Below, one piece after another: positions 38,180 through 47,476 of a stretch of 64,000 nt of DNA (positions within the stretch are counted from its first letter, which is position 1; each line of letters opens with the position of its first letter). A program made the position numbers and the translations under genes. Under the pieces are notes generated by a model. That model was not told the DNA's origin, made no database searches, and saw nothing but the letters and a program-made list of their open reading frames with translations. Source of the DNA: Pseudomonas lijiangensis (GTDB taxonomy: Bacteria > Pseudomonadota > Gammaproteobacteria > Pseudomonadales > Pseudomonadaceae); NCBI RefSeq assembly GCF_018968705.1, contig NZ_CP076668.1, positions 3,855,001-3,919,000 of the forward strand. The letters are read 5' to 3'.

Positions 38180-38920
38180 TTAGCCAAGTTGCAAGACGCG
38201 AGCCATCGCCTGGTCATCTTCTTCAGCTGTTTTCATCATTTTGACGTGCAATTCAAACTGCCGGGCCAGGGCCAGCACCGAGGTCATTTCCTCCACGGCA
38301 TTGACGTTGCTCGCCTGCAGAAAGCCGGACTCGACACGCACATTGGCGTCCATTGGCGCAGCCTGACCGGTCTTGGTATGAATCAGACCGTCCGGCCCCT
38401 TCTCCATGGTGCTCATGTCAGGATTGACCAGCTTGATGCGGTCAACCTGCGCCATCACCTGCGGGCTTTCGCCCATGGAGCGAATACTGATCGTGCCGTC
38501 GGCACCGATCTCGATCTGCTGCTCGGGCGGCACGGCAATCGGCCCGCCGTTGCCCATGACCGGCAAACCGCTGCCGTTGCGCAACACACCCAGGGCATCG
38601 ATATTCATGCCGGCACTGCGGGTATAGGCCTCACCACCATCGGCAGTCTGGACCGCAATCCAGCCATCACCCTTGACGGCAACGTCCAGCTCGCGGCCGG
38701 TCTGGATCAGTGCACCACCGGAGAAGTCAGTACCCGGACGCTCACCCATCGCATAGGCACGCGAAGGCATGACCTCGCCAAATACCGGCATCGAACGGGC
38801 CTGTTGCAGGTCGCGCATGAAGCCATTGGTCGATACGTTAGCCAGGTTGTTGGCATGCACCTTTTGCGACTGGGCGTTTTCAGACGCCCCGCTCATTGCG
38901 ACATAAAGCAACTTGTCCAC
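38180..38920 (-). CDS. flgF: FlgF, proximal rod protein
   Basis: Rod subunit of 246 residues with the N-terminal [33 protein letters not shown] signature shortened to its core ([11 protein letters not shown]) and a C-terminal D0 helix (MTSVLALARQFELHVKMMK). It heads the flgFGHIJKL operon. GGAGGA precedes the start, and a sigma-54-like promoter lies 56-70 bases upstream. Confidence 0.95.
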   Translation of the reverse strand: MDKLLYVAMSGASENAQSQKVHANNLANVSTNGFMRDLQQARSMPVFGEVMPSRAYAMGERPGTDFSGGALIQTGRELDVAVKGDGWIAVQTADGGEAYTRSAGMNIDALGVLRNGSGLPVMGNGGPIAVPPEQQIEIGADGTISIRSMGESPQVMAQVDRIKLVNPDMSTMEKGPDGLIHTKTGQAAPMDANVRVESGFLQASNVNAVEEMTSVLALARQFELHVKMMKTAEEDDQAMARVLQLG

Positions 38921-38975
38921 AGTGTTCCTCCTCCGACAGACGCTTGCCGCCTGTAGCTGTTCTGAGGGGGAGAAA

Positions 38976-38990
38976 GCAATTTTGGGACCA
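38976..38990 (-). promoter_or_regulatory. Sigma-54-like promoter for flgF operon
   Basis: The minus strand reads TGGTCCCAAAATTGC, with GG and GC elements correctly spaced but TGGTCC in place of TGGCAC. It lies 56 bases upstream of flgF. This supports a flgFGHIJKL unit separate from flgBCDE, as in P. aeruginosa. Confidence 0.65.
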
Positions 38991-39200
38991 ACTTTTCAGA
39001 ATGGATACAAACGCCTGATTCTCCAGCAAAAAGCGGAGCGTGACGGGCAGCCGCCGAAACCTCGCCACACAAGAGCGGCGGTAGATTGCCGCTACCGAGC
39101 AAAGCGACATGGCACACCGCCAAAAAAACTTCGCTCACCCTGAGCAACCCGCCTGATGAGGGTGATAATCTTGCCGAAACTCCACACAACGAGAATCAGC

Positions 39201-39392
39201 ATGCACTTTCGAGCGCAACTTCTCGGCCTCATCGCAATACCGCTGATGACCAGCGCCCTCTTCGCCCAGGCCGCTCCCGCCCACTATTACAAATGGCAGG
39301 GCGCAAGCAGGATTGTCTGCGCCCAGACCAGTCCAGGGCCGGGATGGAAACGACTGAATGGCTGGTTTATCAAATCCGATTGCTCGGTCTGA
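39201..39392 (+). CDS. Small predicted secreted protein between flgE and flgF
   Basis: Sixty-three residues read against the flanking flg genes. The ATG at 39201 (weak CGAGAA upstream) gives a clear signal peptide (MHFRAQLLGLIAIPLMTSAL, cleavage near AQAAPA) and a mature part of about 37 residues with two Cys. The mature part starts HYYKWQGASRIVCAQTSPGPGW. Similar short YKWQ...VC.QT.PG.GW...C proteins occur in pseudomonads. Function is unknown to me; the two Cys could form a disulfide. The frame also opens at 39156, but that would bury the signal peptide. Confidence 0.65.
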   Translation: MHFRAQLLGLIAIPLMTSALFAQAAPAHYYKWQGASRIVCAQTSPGPGWKRLNGWFIKSDCSV

Positions 39393-39431
39393 GCAGACTT
39401 CACCACAGCCATACCGATCGAATCACTTTGA

Positions 39432-39510
39432 GGGAGGCAGCTTGCTGGCGACTTCTACAGACACCGAATATCTGCCGGTCACAGACCCTTTCGCCAGCAA
39501 GCTGCCTCCC
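39432..39510. repeat. REP-type inverted repeat between flgE and the small secreted gene
   Basis: Arms GGGAGGCAGCTTGCTGGCGA and its reverse complement are separated by about 40 bases. The linker contains GAATATCTGCC, which also occurs in the linker of the repeat at 61656-61744, so the two are copies of the same REP doublet. Confidence 0.85.
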
Positions 39511-39580
39511 ACACGTTTTGTTTATGCCTTAACTGATAGGCATTACTTCATCACAGCGGATTTCAAGCTTCCAGAAACAA

Positions 39581-39604
39581 GAAAGCCCCTGCAAAGGGGC
39601 TTTC
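39581..39604 (-). terminator. Terminator of flgE (bidirectional)
   Basis: A perfect hairpin GAAAGCCCCT-GCAA-AGGGGCTTTC lies 26 bases after the flgE stop codon. A/T flanks on both sides would let it serve flgBCDE and also the facing small gene. Confidence 0.88.
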
Positions 39605-39629
39605 TTCAACGCTCCATCAAACCTGGTTA

Positions 39630-40967
39630 TCAGGTCATCTGAATAGTGGTCTGCATGATGGTGCTTTCAGTCGAAATGGTTTTCGCATTCGCCTGATAGT
39701 TGCTTTGCGCCTTGATCAGGTTGACCAGTTCCAGCGTCAGATCGACGTTGGAATCTTCCAGCGCCTGACCCGTGATGTAACCCAGAGTGCCCGACTGCGG
39801 AACACCGGTCACCGGCAAACCGGAGGCGAAGGTTTCACGCCAGTTGGTACCACCAGCAGGAGAAAGCCCCTGCACGTTGGCGAATGTAGTCAGAGAAACC
39901 TGACCAATCACTTTTGACTGACCATTGGTGTAGGAAGCGAACAGGTTGCCACTGGCATCCACGCTCATATCCTTGATCTGACCAGCCGCATAACCATTCT
40001 GAGTCTGGGTGATAGGACCCGATACAGAAGCGGTCTGGGTAGCCTGGGTCATGTCCAGCCTGATGCCCGAAGTGACACCGACAGCACCGTTGGCAACCCA
40101 GGTCGCAGAGGTGCCAGTACCGGTCTGCATGGCTGGAATCCAGTTGTTGACCTGGAAAGTACCATCAGTATTGACTGAAATGTTGGTACTGGCCGACGGA
40201 ACCGACGGGGTCGCCGAAGTATTGATGACCATGTTGCCGGAGGTATCGAAAGTCAGGTTGTTACGGTCAGCTGTGGTACTGGTCGGATCGCTGATGCTGC
40301 GACCATCGATCAACGAATACATGGCCCAGGTATTGGTGCCCGTTTTAGCCAGATACGTTTCCAGAGAATGCTCGTTACCCTGAGAGTCGAAGACCTTGGT
40401 GCTATAGGTGAAGTTATAGCTATTGGTATTCGTCGCATCGAAAGGCGAGATAGTCGGAACTGTCGACGTCGAATTGAGGTTGGCAACGTTAGTGATGATA
40501 CTGGTCGGACTGGCCGCCTGATTCGAGCTGTCAACCCGCAGATCACCCGAGACACCCACAGCAACATTGCCGTTCGCATCAACGTTGTAACCCTGAAGGT
40601 TCATGCCCGAGCTGTTGACGACATAGCCATCCTTGTCGGTACGGAATGCACCGGCACGGGTATAGAGCGTCTCGCCGTTGTTGCTGAGCATGAAGAAACC
40701 ATTACCGTTGATTGCCAGGTCCAGGCTGTTACCAGTCCCGGTGGTCAGGCCACCCTGGGCAAACTGCTGGGAAACGGCAGCCGTGGTCACACCGCTACCG
40801 ATGCTGGTACCACCGGAAGTGCCACGAATCGACTGAGCATACTGGTCAGCAAATTCGATACGCGATTGCTTGAAACCAGTGGTCGCAACGTTGGCAATGT
40901 TGTTGCCGGTAACGTCGAGACTTTTGTTTGCTGCATAGAGCCCACTAAGGCCGATATTGAATGACAT
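39630..40967 (-). CDS. flgE: FlgE, flagellar hook protein
   Basis: Hook subunit of 445 residues. The N-terminal signature is LYAANKSLDVTGNNIANVATTGFKQSR. The central domains are Thr/Ser/Asn-rich, and the C-terminus ends ANAKTISTESTIMQTTIQMT. It is the last gene of flgBCDE, 28 bp after flgD and followed by a strong terminator. Length fits the P. syringae hook protein. Confidence 0.96.
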   Translation of the reverse strand: MSFNIGLSGLYAANKSLDVTGNNIANVATTGFKQSRIEFADQYAQSIRGTSGGTSIGSGVTTAAVSQQFAQGGLTTGTGNSLDLAINGNGFFMLSNNGETLYTRAGAFRTDKDGYVVNSSGMNLQGYNVDANGNVAVGVSGDLRVDSSNQAASPTSIITNVANLNSTSTVPTISPFDATNTNSYNFTYSTKVFDSQGNEHSLETYLAKTGTNTWAMYSLIDGRSISDPTSTTADRNNLTFDTSGNMVINTSATPSVPSASTNISVNTDGTFQVNNWIPAMQTGTGTSATWVANGAVGVTSGIRLDMTQATQTASVSGPITQTQNGYAAGQIKDMSVDASGNLFASYTNGQSKVIGQVSLTTFANVQGLSPAGGTNWRETFASGLPVTGVPQSGTLGYITGQALEDSNVDLTLELVNLIKAQSNYQANAKTISTESTIMQTTIQMT

Positions 40968-40995
40968 GTACCACTCCTACGCCGTCTAGTCGGCT

Positions 40996-41676
40996 CTATA
41001 TTCCGATTGATTGCACTTTGGACAGAGCGATCGAATTGCCGCCAGCCAGGTTTAGAGTCATTTCCCCACCACTCACAGCCGTAGTAACGCTGTTGACTGT
41101 TGCTGGAAGGTAAGTCGAGAGACCATTGTTCGTGCCGTTGATAGTGCCATTTGCAATAAAGCTGTAAGTCCCCGAAGGCATGGCAGTACCTTCGCTGTTG
41201 AGGCCATCCCAAGTGAAACTTGCATTGCCTGCGCTCTTGGAGCCCAGGTCGATGGTATCCACCAGATTGTTGCTGGCATCGTATACCTTGACCGTCGTTG
41301 CCGAGGTCGAGGACGGCACTACAACCGAACCGGTCAGGCCTTTAGTGGTATCCACCTGAGCGGTACCGGTCTCGACAATCACCGAACGACCTACCAGCGA
41401 GGAAGCCTGCAAAGCCTGGGAAGACTTGTAGCTGGTCGCAATCGAGTCAACGGTCGAGGTCAGGTTCTGCATGCTTTCCAGACTGCTGAACTGCGCCAAC
41501 TGCGCAACGAATTGCGTGTTGTCCTGCGGATCCAGCGGGTTCTGGTTTTTCATCTGGGTGACGAGCAACTGCAGGAACGCATCCTTGCCCAGCGCTTCGC
41601 CCGAACTGCTGGCACTGGCTTTGGGGTTCTGCAGCGAGTTTATAAAACTCGTCGATACATCGTTTTCAACGGCCAT
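40996..41676 (-). CDS. flgD: FlgD, hook cap/scaffold protein
   Basis: Cap needed to polymerise FlgE. The 226 residues have the N-terminal motif GKDAFLQLLVTQMKNQNPLDPQDNTQ cut to its core (DAFLQLLVTQMKNQNPLDP, about 28-46), then Ig-like and tudor-like domains with SFTWDGLNSEGTAMPSGTYSF. It lies 15 bp after flgC in flgBCDE. Confidence 0.95.
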   Translation of the reverse strand: MAVENDVSTSFINSLQNPKASASSSGEALGKDAFLQLLVTQMKNQNPLDPQDNTQFVAQLAQFSSLESMQNLTSTVDSIATSYKSSQALQASSLVGRSVIVETGTAQVDTTKGLTGSVVVPSSTSATTVKVYDASNNLVDTIDLGSKSAGNASFTWDGLNSEGTAMPSGTYSFIANGTINGTNNGLSTYLPATVNSVTTAVSGGEMTLNLAGGNSIALSKVQSIGI

Positions 41677-41691
41677 AACGTTCGCCCTTTA

Positions 41692-42132
41692 TTACTGACC
41701 GAGGGTCAGAACTTTCTGCATCATGGATTTTGCGGTGTTCATGATTTCGGCGTTCGTCTGGAACGAACGGCTGGCGGAAATCATGTCAGCCATTTCTTCC
41801 ACGACGTTGACGTTGGGGTAGTAGACGTACCCGTTCTTGTCAGCGGAGGGATGATTAGGCTCGAAACGCGCTTCAAGGTTGGAGCTGTCTTCGATGATGC
41901 CGTTGACCTGAACGCCCTGACCGGCATCGCTCTGATCCTGAAACAGCGAACCACCGTTGGACTGCTGACCCTGCAACACGGTTGCGAACACCGGGTGACG
42001 GGCACGGTAGGTCTGATCCATGCTCGATGACACGGTCTCGGCGTTGGCGATGTTACTGGCAGTGGTGTTCAGACGCGTGGTCTGGGCACTCATGGCGCTA
42101 CCGGCAATGTTGAACACATTGGCTAGTGACAT
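41692..42132 (-). CDS. flgC: FlgC, proximal rod protein
   Basis: Rod subunit of 146 residues with N-terminal NIAGSAMSAQTTRLNTTASNIANAE and C-terminal EEMADMISASRSFQTNAEIMNT. Both are standard for FlgC. It lies 3 bp after flgB, consistent with co-translation. Confidence 0.96.
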   Translation of the reverse strand: MSLANVFNIAGSAMSAQTTRLNTTASNIANAETVSSSMDQTYRARHPVFATVLQGQQSNGGSLFQDQSDAGQGVQVNGIIEDSSNLEARFEPNHPSADKNGYVYYPNVNVVEEMADMISASRSFQTNAEIMNTAKSMMQKVLTLGQ

Positions 42133-42135
42133 GGA

Positions 42136-42543
42136 TTATTCTCCGCGCAGGGCTGAGATCAGCCCTTTGAATTTGCTGTTGAGCAGGGTGAAACTGGCCT
42201 GGAAACCCATGGCGTTATCGGTGTAGCTGGCCTGCTCGACCTGCGAATCGACGGTGTTCTGGTCCAGCGAAGGCTGAGACGGGGTGCGGTACATCAACGT
42301 ACCATCGCCATTGCCCATGCCTTCAGCTTCGATATGACGGTTATTGGTCATGTTCAGCGCAAAACGACCGTTCTGAGCCTTCTCGTTTTCGGCGGCCAGC
42401 ACCGAGGAAAAGTCCAGATCACGGGCCTTGAAATTCGGGGTATCGGCGTTGGAAATGTTGTTGGCCAACACCTCTGCACGCTGAGCCCGGAAGTTGAGGG
42501 CCTTTTCGTGTATGCCTAATGCTTTATCGAAGCTGATGCTCAT
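42136..42543 (-). CDS. flgB: FlgB, proximal rod protein
   Basis: First rod subunit, 135 residues, with LNFRAQRAEVLANNISNADTPNFKARDLDF cut to its core (VLANNISNADTPNFKARD) and C-terminal FTLLNSKFKGLISALRGE. It heads flgBCDE. The 229-base gap before it (42544-42772) holds a sigma-54 type promoter and no gene. The gene upstream is an exporter adaptor rather than the usual cheR. Confidence 0.96.
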   Translation of the reverse strand: MSISFDKALGIHEKALNFRAQRAEVLANNISNADTPNFKARDLDFSSVLAAENEKAQNGRFALNMTNNRHIEAEGMGNGDGTLMYRTPSQPSLDQNTVDSQVEQASYTDNAMGFQASFTLLNSKFKGLISALRGE

Positions 42544-42701
42544 TTCGGGAAACCTTTGCCGGTTGACCTGATTCTCGTATCACTGAGAAAGCAATCAGCG
42601 TGCCAAATCCATAAAGCCAGTGTTTGCGGGGTCTGTAGCGACATGCAGGTCGGCAATGCCAGAAAAGCGGCAAGGCATTTCCGCTACGAAGGGTTAAAGC
42701 G

Positions 42702-42715
42702 GCAAGGGATGTGCC
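42702..42715 (-). promoter_or_regulatory. Sigma-54 promoter for flgBCDE
   Basis: The minus strand reads GGCACATCCCTTGC, with exact GGCAC-N5-TTGC spacing, about 159 bases upstream of flgB and 58 bases after the exporter adaptor stop. It would let flgBCDE be expressed independently of the inserted exporter genes. A second, off-spaced TTGCC lies at 42666-42675. Confidence 0.75.
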
Positions 42716-42772
42716 GTTTTTTTGCCATGTCCGCGGCACAGGCTGCCGCAGGCTGCACAATCACTGAGCCTG

Positions 42773-44053
42773 TCAGCGGGCGGTGGCAGGCAACTCGACA
42801 TAACCGGGTTTCAGGCCGGAAACCTCGACCCCCTGAGGCATCGCACGACCGGCAGTGACCATGACCCGCTGCGGCGCATCGGCCATGTCTTTGCGATAGA
42901 CAATGAAAGTTCGGCCTTCGGCATCCTGGCGCAACACCTCAGGCGGCACCGCGAAGCCGTTGTCAGTCCGATAGGTGACGATCGCCAGCCGGGCACTCAT
43001 GCCAAGGCGGACCTTCACCTGCTGGGCAGGCGTCAGGGAAGCGATGCTGATGACCACTTCGTACGTCGTGCCGCCGCCGAAATCGGGGGCCACGCCCTGC
43101 GCAGCAATCGAAGACAGGGTTCCCTGCAGGGTAATACCCTCGAAGCCATCACCCGTGACCTGCACAGGCATGCCATCGGCCAGTTGATGCAGATCCACCT
43201 CTTCGACACGGGCAACCGCCCGGATCTGCTCCAGACTCGCCAGCTCGAAAAGCGGCGTACCCTGAGGCATGCGCATCCCTTGCTGGATCAAGGGCGCAAC
43301 GCCTCCTTCCGGCCTCTGTGGGCGCAATACAATCCCGGCGAACGGCGCCTCGATTTCCCGGCGGGCATGCAGAGCCTGCAAGGCCTGATAACGCGACTGG
43401 GCATTGGCCAGCTCCATATCGGCTATCTGGCGATTTTCACCCTTGCCCTTCTCCATGACGGCATTCAATTCGGACTGCGAGGCTGTCATGTCAAGTCGCT
43501 GGACCCTGGCCTGCTGCTCGAGTGAATCCACATCCATGCGCGCGACAATACCCCGCTCGAACAAGCGGCGCGTATCCGCCAGTTTTCGCTCGGTATCGCT
43601 CAGTCCGTACTGAGCACTTGTGAGTGCTCGACGCGCACGCGCCACCTCTTCGCCCTGCGCCCAGTTTTCCATATCCTTTACTGTGCGCTGAAGCTTCAAC
43701 TGGGCAGCCAGCGCCTCACGCAACTGGATATCCAGTTGTGCGGTATCCAGTGTCAGCAAATGCTGACCACGCTCGACCCGCTGCCCCTCGACGACAGCGA
43801 CCTGCTGCACGACACCTTCAAACGGAGCTGCCATCGTTGATCGGCTGGCTGCCTCGATTCGCCCCACCAGCCCCAACTGACTCTCCAGCAATTGCGGCTG
43901 CACGGCTATCCAGCGAACGTCTGGCGATGCCGATTCGGACTGCGACTGATAGCCATAGACAAGGCCCGCAAGAAGCCCGGCAGCAACAACGCCAGCGACA
44001 GCAGCCCGAACACCGACGCGAGAGGTGCGCAATCGAGTCAGATACTTAGTCAT
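42773..44053 (-). CDS. HlyD/MacA-family periplasmic adaptor of an ABC exporter
   Basis: Membrane-fusion protein linking the inner-membrane ABC pump to the outer-membrane channel. The 426 residues (start ATG at 44053, overlapping the outer-membrane gene by 8 bp) hold one N-terminal membrane helix (about 15-35, VAGVVAAGLLAGLVYGY), a lipoyl-like half motif (APFEGVVQQVAVVEGQRVERGQ), a long coiled-coil hairpin (about 95-220) and the returning half motif (IEAPFAGIVLRPQRPEGG). It is last in a four-gene exporter operon. The substrate is unknown. Confidence 0.85.
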   Translation of the reverse strand: MTKYLTRLRTSRVGVRAAVAGVVAAGLLAGLVYGYQSQSESASPDVRWIAVQPQLLESQLGLVGRIEAASRSTMAAPFEGVVQQVAVVEGQRVERGQHLLTLDTAQLDIQLREALAAQLKLQRTVKDMENWAQGEEVARARRALTSAQYGLSDTERKLADTRRLFERGIVARMDVDSLEQQARVQRLDMTASQSELNAVMEKGKGENRQIADMELANAQSRYQALQALHARREIEAPFAGIVLRPQRPEGGVAPLIQQGMRMPQGTPLFELASLEQIRAVARVEEVDLHQLADGMPVQVTGDGFEGITLQGTLSSIAAQGVAPDFGGGTTYEVVISIASLTPAQQVKVRLGMSARLAIVTYRTDNGFAVPPEVLRQDAEGRTFIVYRKDMADAPQRVMVTAGRAMPQGVEVSGLKPGYVELPATAR

Positions 44054-45521
44054 TGAGATCAATATCCCAGCTCTCCAGAGTCGTACCCAGCGTCTGATCC
44101 AGACTTGTCTGGGCATTGAGGTAAGCAATCAATGCATTGAGGCGAGCATTTTCGGCATTGCGCAGGTCGGCCTCGAAACTCAGGACCTGGAAGTTGCTGG
44201 AGCGGCCGGACTGCAGTTTTTCCCGCTCGATATTCAGTTTGCGAAGCGACAACTCACGCGCCCTCTGGGAAATCTCATACTGTCGCCAACGGGTCCCCAG
44301 ATCGCGCACACCATCCCCGACATCCTGCGCCAGGGACTGATTCGCCTCAGCCAGGAGCAGCTCCTGGTTTTCCACATCGACCCGCGCTCGCACCTCGGCT
44401 TGCCGCCGACTCAAATCACCAATCGGGATATCGATCTGAACACCGGCATAGCCCTCCCAGGTACGGTTTGTGCTGGGGCCGAAATCATTCTGGGAACGAT
44501 CACGCACCTGAGTGGCACCGCCGATCAATGACACATCCCATAACCGCTCGTTACGGGCGACAAGAAGATTGATTTCCGCCTGCTTGCCGGCAATCAAGCG
44601 AGTGAGATAGGCAGGCTGCCGCTCCCTCGCAGTGAGCAAAGCCTGCTGCGCACTGACCTCGATACGACGCGCATCAAGCACCTCGACCGCACGCAATCGC
44701 GTGCCCAGGTCCAGGGCCAGGAGACGCAACAGTTCAAGGCGACTGGCATCCAGCTGGTTGGCCGCCTCCTCTATCGCCAGTTCCTGAGTGGCGACGTCAG
44801 CTTCAGTCTGAACAATGTCGAACTCTGCCATTTGCCCCGCTGAAATCATCGCCCTGTTTGCGTCAAGCAACTGACGTGAACGCTCAAGCGCATCACGCGC
44901 AATGCGTACCTGCTCCTGGGCACGCAACAATTCACGATACCCCGTAATGATCCGGTTGATGGTGTCCGAAACCGTAGACTTCAGAGCCAGACGGTTGACC
45001 TTCTCCGAAAGAACCGCCAACCGCACGGGAGCTGTGGCCACCTCTTTTCCGGCACCTCGCAACAAAGGCTGAATGACCGTGAGGGTTGCGCCATCGTTAC
45101 GAGTGCGGCCTGCCGTGTCGGCCATGGTCAGTTGATTCGACCAGGCAAGGGAAAGCTGGGTCCCGTACTCACCCAGCATGGTGGTCTGGGGAATGACTTC
45201 AGCCTGACGATAGTGATCGCTCTGATTGCGCGTCGCCAGATAACGGCTGCTGAGTACCAGCTTGGGCGTAAAGAGGTCCTGGGCAACACGCAAATCGAAC
45301 TTCTGGGCAATGCGATCAAGATAGGCACTGCGAATGGAGCGGTTGTCCCGCAACCCCAGAAATACCGCATCGGCCAGGGTCAGCTCGATCGTCTGCTCAC
45401 TCAGGGAGACTGCCCGACCCGGCATGCTCGGACCGCCCGGCACAAGCGGTGCCGCCACGGCAGATTCAAGGCCACCGAGAACCAGGCAACACACCAACAG
45501 ACTCCGACAGAGATCAATCAT
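44046..45521 (-). CDS. TolC-family outer-membrane channel protein
   Basis: Outer-membrane efflux protein of 491 residues with a signal peptide (about 1-23, ending SAVAA) and two repeated coiled-coil/beta halves. Features are IELTLADAVFLGLRDNRSIRSAYLDR, here cut to LTLADAVFLGLRDNRSI, and a C-terminal LNALIAYLNAQTSLDQTLG, the standard ending of the family. It overlaps the permease gene by 8 bp and the adaptor by 8 bp. Together they form a complete tripartite exporter with its own outer-membrane pore. Confidence 0.87.
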   Translation of the reverse strand: MIDLCRSLLVCCLVLGGLESAVAAPLVPGGPSMPGRAVSLSEQTIELTLADAVFLGLRDNRSIRSAYLDRIAQKFDLRVAQDLFTPKLVLSSRYLATRNQSDHYRQAEVIPQTTMLGEYGTQLSLAWSNQLTMADTAGRTRNDGATLTVIQPLLRGAGKEVATAPVRLAVLSEKVNRLALKSTVSDTINRIITGYRELLRAQEQVRIARDALERSRQLLDANRAMISAGQMAEFDIVQTEADVATQELAIEEAANQLDASRLELLRLLALDLGTRLRAVEVLDARRIEVSAQQALLTARERQPAYLTRLIAGKQAEINLLVARNERLWDVSLIGGATQVRDRSQNDFGPSTNRTWEGYAGVQIDIPIGDLSRRQAEVRARVDVENQELLLAEANQSLAQDVGDGVRDLGTRWRQYEISQRARELSLRKLNIEREKLQSGRSSNFQVLSFEADLRNAENARLNALIAYLNAQTSLDQTLGTTLESWDIDLND

Positions 45522-46728
45522 CGCGCAACGCCTGTACCGGTTCCAGGCGAGCCGCCATCAAGGCCGGGTTCAATCCGAAGAAAAGCCCCACCAGCAGCGA
45601 ACTGACAATACCCAGCGGGAGCGAAGGCAACGACAAGGTGAATCCCCAGCCCGACACTACCGAGAACAGCCAGGCAGCCAGCAGCCCCAGACACGCGCCT
45701 ATCGTCGCTCCTGCAATGGACAACACAGCCGCCTCCAGCAGAAACAGTCGCCCGATATCCACAGGACGCGCGCCCAGCGCCATGCGAACACCAATCTCAC
45801 GGCGTCGCTCGGACACATTCATGACCATCACATTCATGACCCCGACACCGCCTACCAACAGGGAAATACCGCCCAGGCCCGCCAGCAGATAGGAAAAGGT
45901 CCGGGACTGTTGCGCCAGACCATCAATCAATTGCTGGGGAATCTGCACCTGGACATCGCGCCCTGGCGCCAGCGTTTGCAGGTAACTGCTCAAGGCGTTT
46001 CCATCCTGCTCCAGGGTTTCGCCGCCCCCGCCCCTGGCAATGACATTGGTGATTTCCGGCTTTGAACTGATGCGCCGCATGCCTTCGATGGGGACGAAAA
46101 CAGCGTCATCCACGGAAACGGGAATAAGCGGGTTCTGCCCATGCCCGGACAGGATCCCGACCACCTCAAAAAGATAACCGTCGATCTGTATGCGTCTCCC
46201 CGCCACATCCCGAAGACTCTCGATGCCCAGCTCCCGGGCCACTTGCGCACCCAGCACGGCATAGGTGCTGCGACTGTCGTAACTGGAAAGGAACCGGCCC
46301 TGGGCAACACGCAATCCAAGCACTGCCGCCAGATCACTGGAAGTACCCGCGATATTCGTATTATGCGTGCGCCCATCAAAACTCACTCTGGTCGAAAGCA
46401 TCATGACAGGCGCGACATGAAGAACTCCGGGAACCGCCTCCATGACCGCCGGGACATCCAGCGTTGCCGGGGCCGGACGCATCTTCATTCCCGGCACTGC
46501 CGCAAAGCTGACCACCAGCATATCGCTGCCAAGCCCCTTGAACGCGCTGATGGCCTCGTTGGCCGCGTTCTGGCCAATGTTCAACAAGGCGACCACCGAA
46601 GCGCATCCCACGGCAATGCCCAGCAAGGCCAGCAACGATCGGCGCCCCAGGAGACGCAAACTGTTCAGAGGCTCCAGGAATATCTGCCCTGTCGACGGGC
46701 CGTAATGGGCGAACCGCTCTTCAGACAT
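45514..46728 (-). CDS. MacB/FtsX-type ABC exporter permease
   Basis: Inner-membrane permease of 404 residues (ATG at 46728; a TTG at 46734 is also in frame). An N-terminal helix (about 28-50), a large periplasmic MacB-PCD domain (about 50-275) and three C-terminal helices with LVGGVGVMNVMVMNVSERRREIG, the FtsX signature, are visible. The ATPase is encoded separately, unlike MacB itself where it is fused, so this resembles the LolD/LolE-like or PvdT-like split type. It overlaps the ATPase gene by 8 bp. Confidence 0.87.
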   Translation of the reverse strand: MSEERFAHYGPSTGQIFLEPLNSLRLLGRRSLLALLGIAVGCASVVALLNIGQNAANEAISAFKGLGSDMLVVSFAAVPGMKMRPAPATLDVPAVMEAVPGVLHVAPVMMLSTRVSFDGRTHNTNIAGTSSDLAAVLGLRVAQGRFLSSYDSRSTYAVLGAQVARELGIESLRDVAGRRIQIDGYLFEVVGILSGHGQNPLIPVSVDDAVFVPIEGMRRISSKPEITNVIARGGGGETLEQDGNALSSYLQTLAPGRDVQVQIPQQLIDGLAQQSRTFSYLLAGLGGISLLVGGVGVMNVMVMNVSERRREIGVRMALGARPVDIGRLFLLEAAVLSIAGATIGACLGLLAAWLFSVVSGWGFTLSLPSLPLGIVSSLLVGLFFGLNPALMAARLEPVQALRDD

Positions 46729-47476
46729 GAGCAATCCCGGCTGGCGCTACCCGCTCTTCGAGACAACCATCACGCACATGCAGGCAACGCTGCATGTGCC
46801 GGGCCAGGGCGTTGTCGTGCGTAACCACAATCAAGGTCACGCCTTGCTCCCGGTTCAGGGCAAGCAGCAGAGAAAGAATCTCGGCAGCCGTAGCGCTGTC
46901 GAGGTTGCCGGTCGGCTCATCGGCAAGAATCAGGGCTGGCTGCCCTACAAGAGCACGGGCAATGGCAACTCTCTGCCGCTGCCCACCGGAAAGTTCGGCA
47001 GGACGATGATGAGCCCTGTCGGCCAGCCCCACGCGCTCGATTTCTCGCTGCGCGGCCACTCGCGCAGCGTGGCGGGAATAGCCGCGATACAGCAACGGCA
47101 GGGCGACGTTATCCAGAGCATTCAGACGCGGCAGGAGGTTGAAACTCTGGAAGACAAAACCGATGAGCCGGTTACGGACCTTCGCACGCGACGGTGCAGA
47201 AGCGTCGCCCATGTCCAGCCCATCCAGAAACAGACCGCCCGCTGTCGGACGATCAAGAAGGCCGAGGATATTGAGCAGCGTACTCTTGCCTGAGCCGGAG
47301 CTGCCGACAATGGCACAGCTCTGGCCGCGCTCGATGGTCAGCGATACATCGTGCAGAACCGAGTGAGATACCGCGCCTGCCTGATAGGAATGGCAGATAC
47401 GATCCAGTTGAATCAGGTTTGTGCAAGGTAGCGGCGTGGCGCTTGTGCATTGCTCCTGAGTGACGTGCCCTTCCAT
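46721..47476 (-). CDS. ABC exporter ATPase (MacB/LolD type)
   Basis: Nucleotide-binding subunit of 251 residues with Walker [11 protein letters not shown]-loop [18 protein letters not shown], signature [15 protein letters not shown], Walker [13 protein letters not shown] and the H-loop VVTHDNALA. It powers the exporter encoded by the next three genes. It is the first gene of the operon. The 469-base gap before it separates it from the divergent FlhE-like gene, and any promoter for it must lie there. Confidence 0.9.
   Translation of the reverse strand: MEGHVTQEQCTSATPLPCTNLIQLDRICHSYQAGAVSHSVLHDVSLTIERGQSCAIVGSSGSGKSTLLNILGLLDRPTAGGLFLDGLDMGDASAPSRAKVRNRLIGFVFQSFNLLPRLNALDNVALPLLYRGYSRHAARVAAQREIERVGLADRAHHRPAELSGGQRQRVAIARALVGQPALILADEPTGNLDSATAAEILSLLLALNREQGVTLIVVTHDNALARHMQRCLHVRDGCLEERVAPAGIAHV

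Noticed and set aside
45514..47476. Calling the exporter MacAB or PvdT-OpmQ
   Set aside because: The ATPase and permease are separate genes here and the substrate cannot be inferred, so no gene symbols were assigned.
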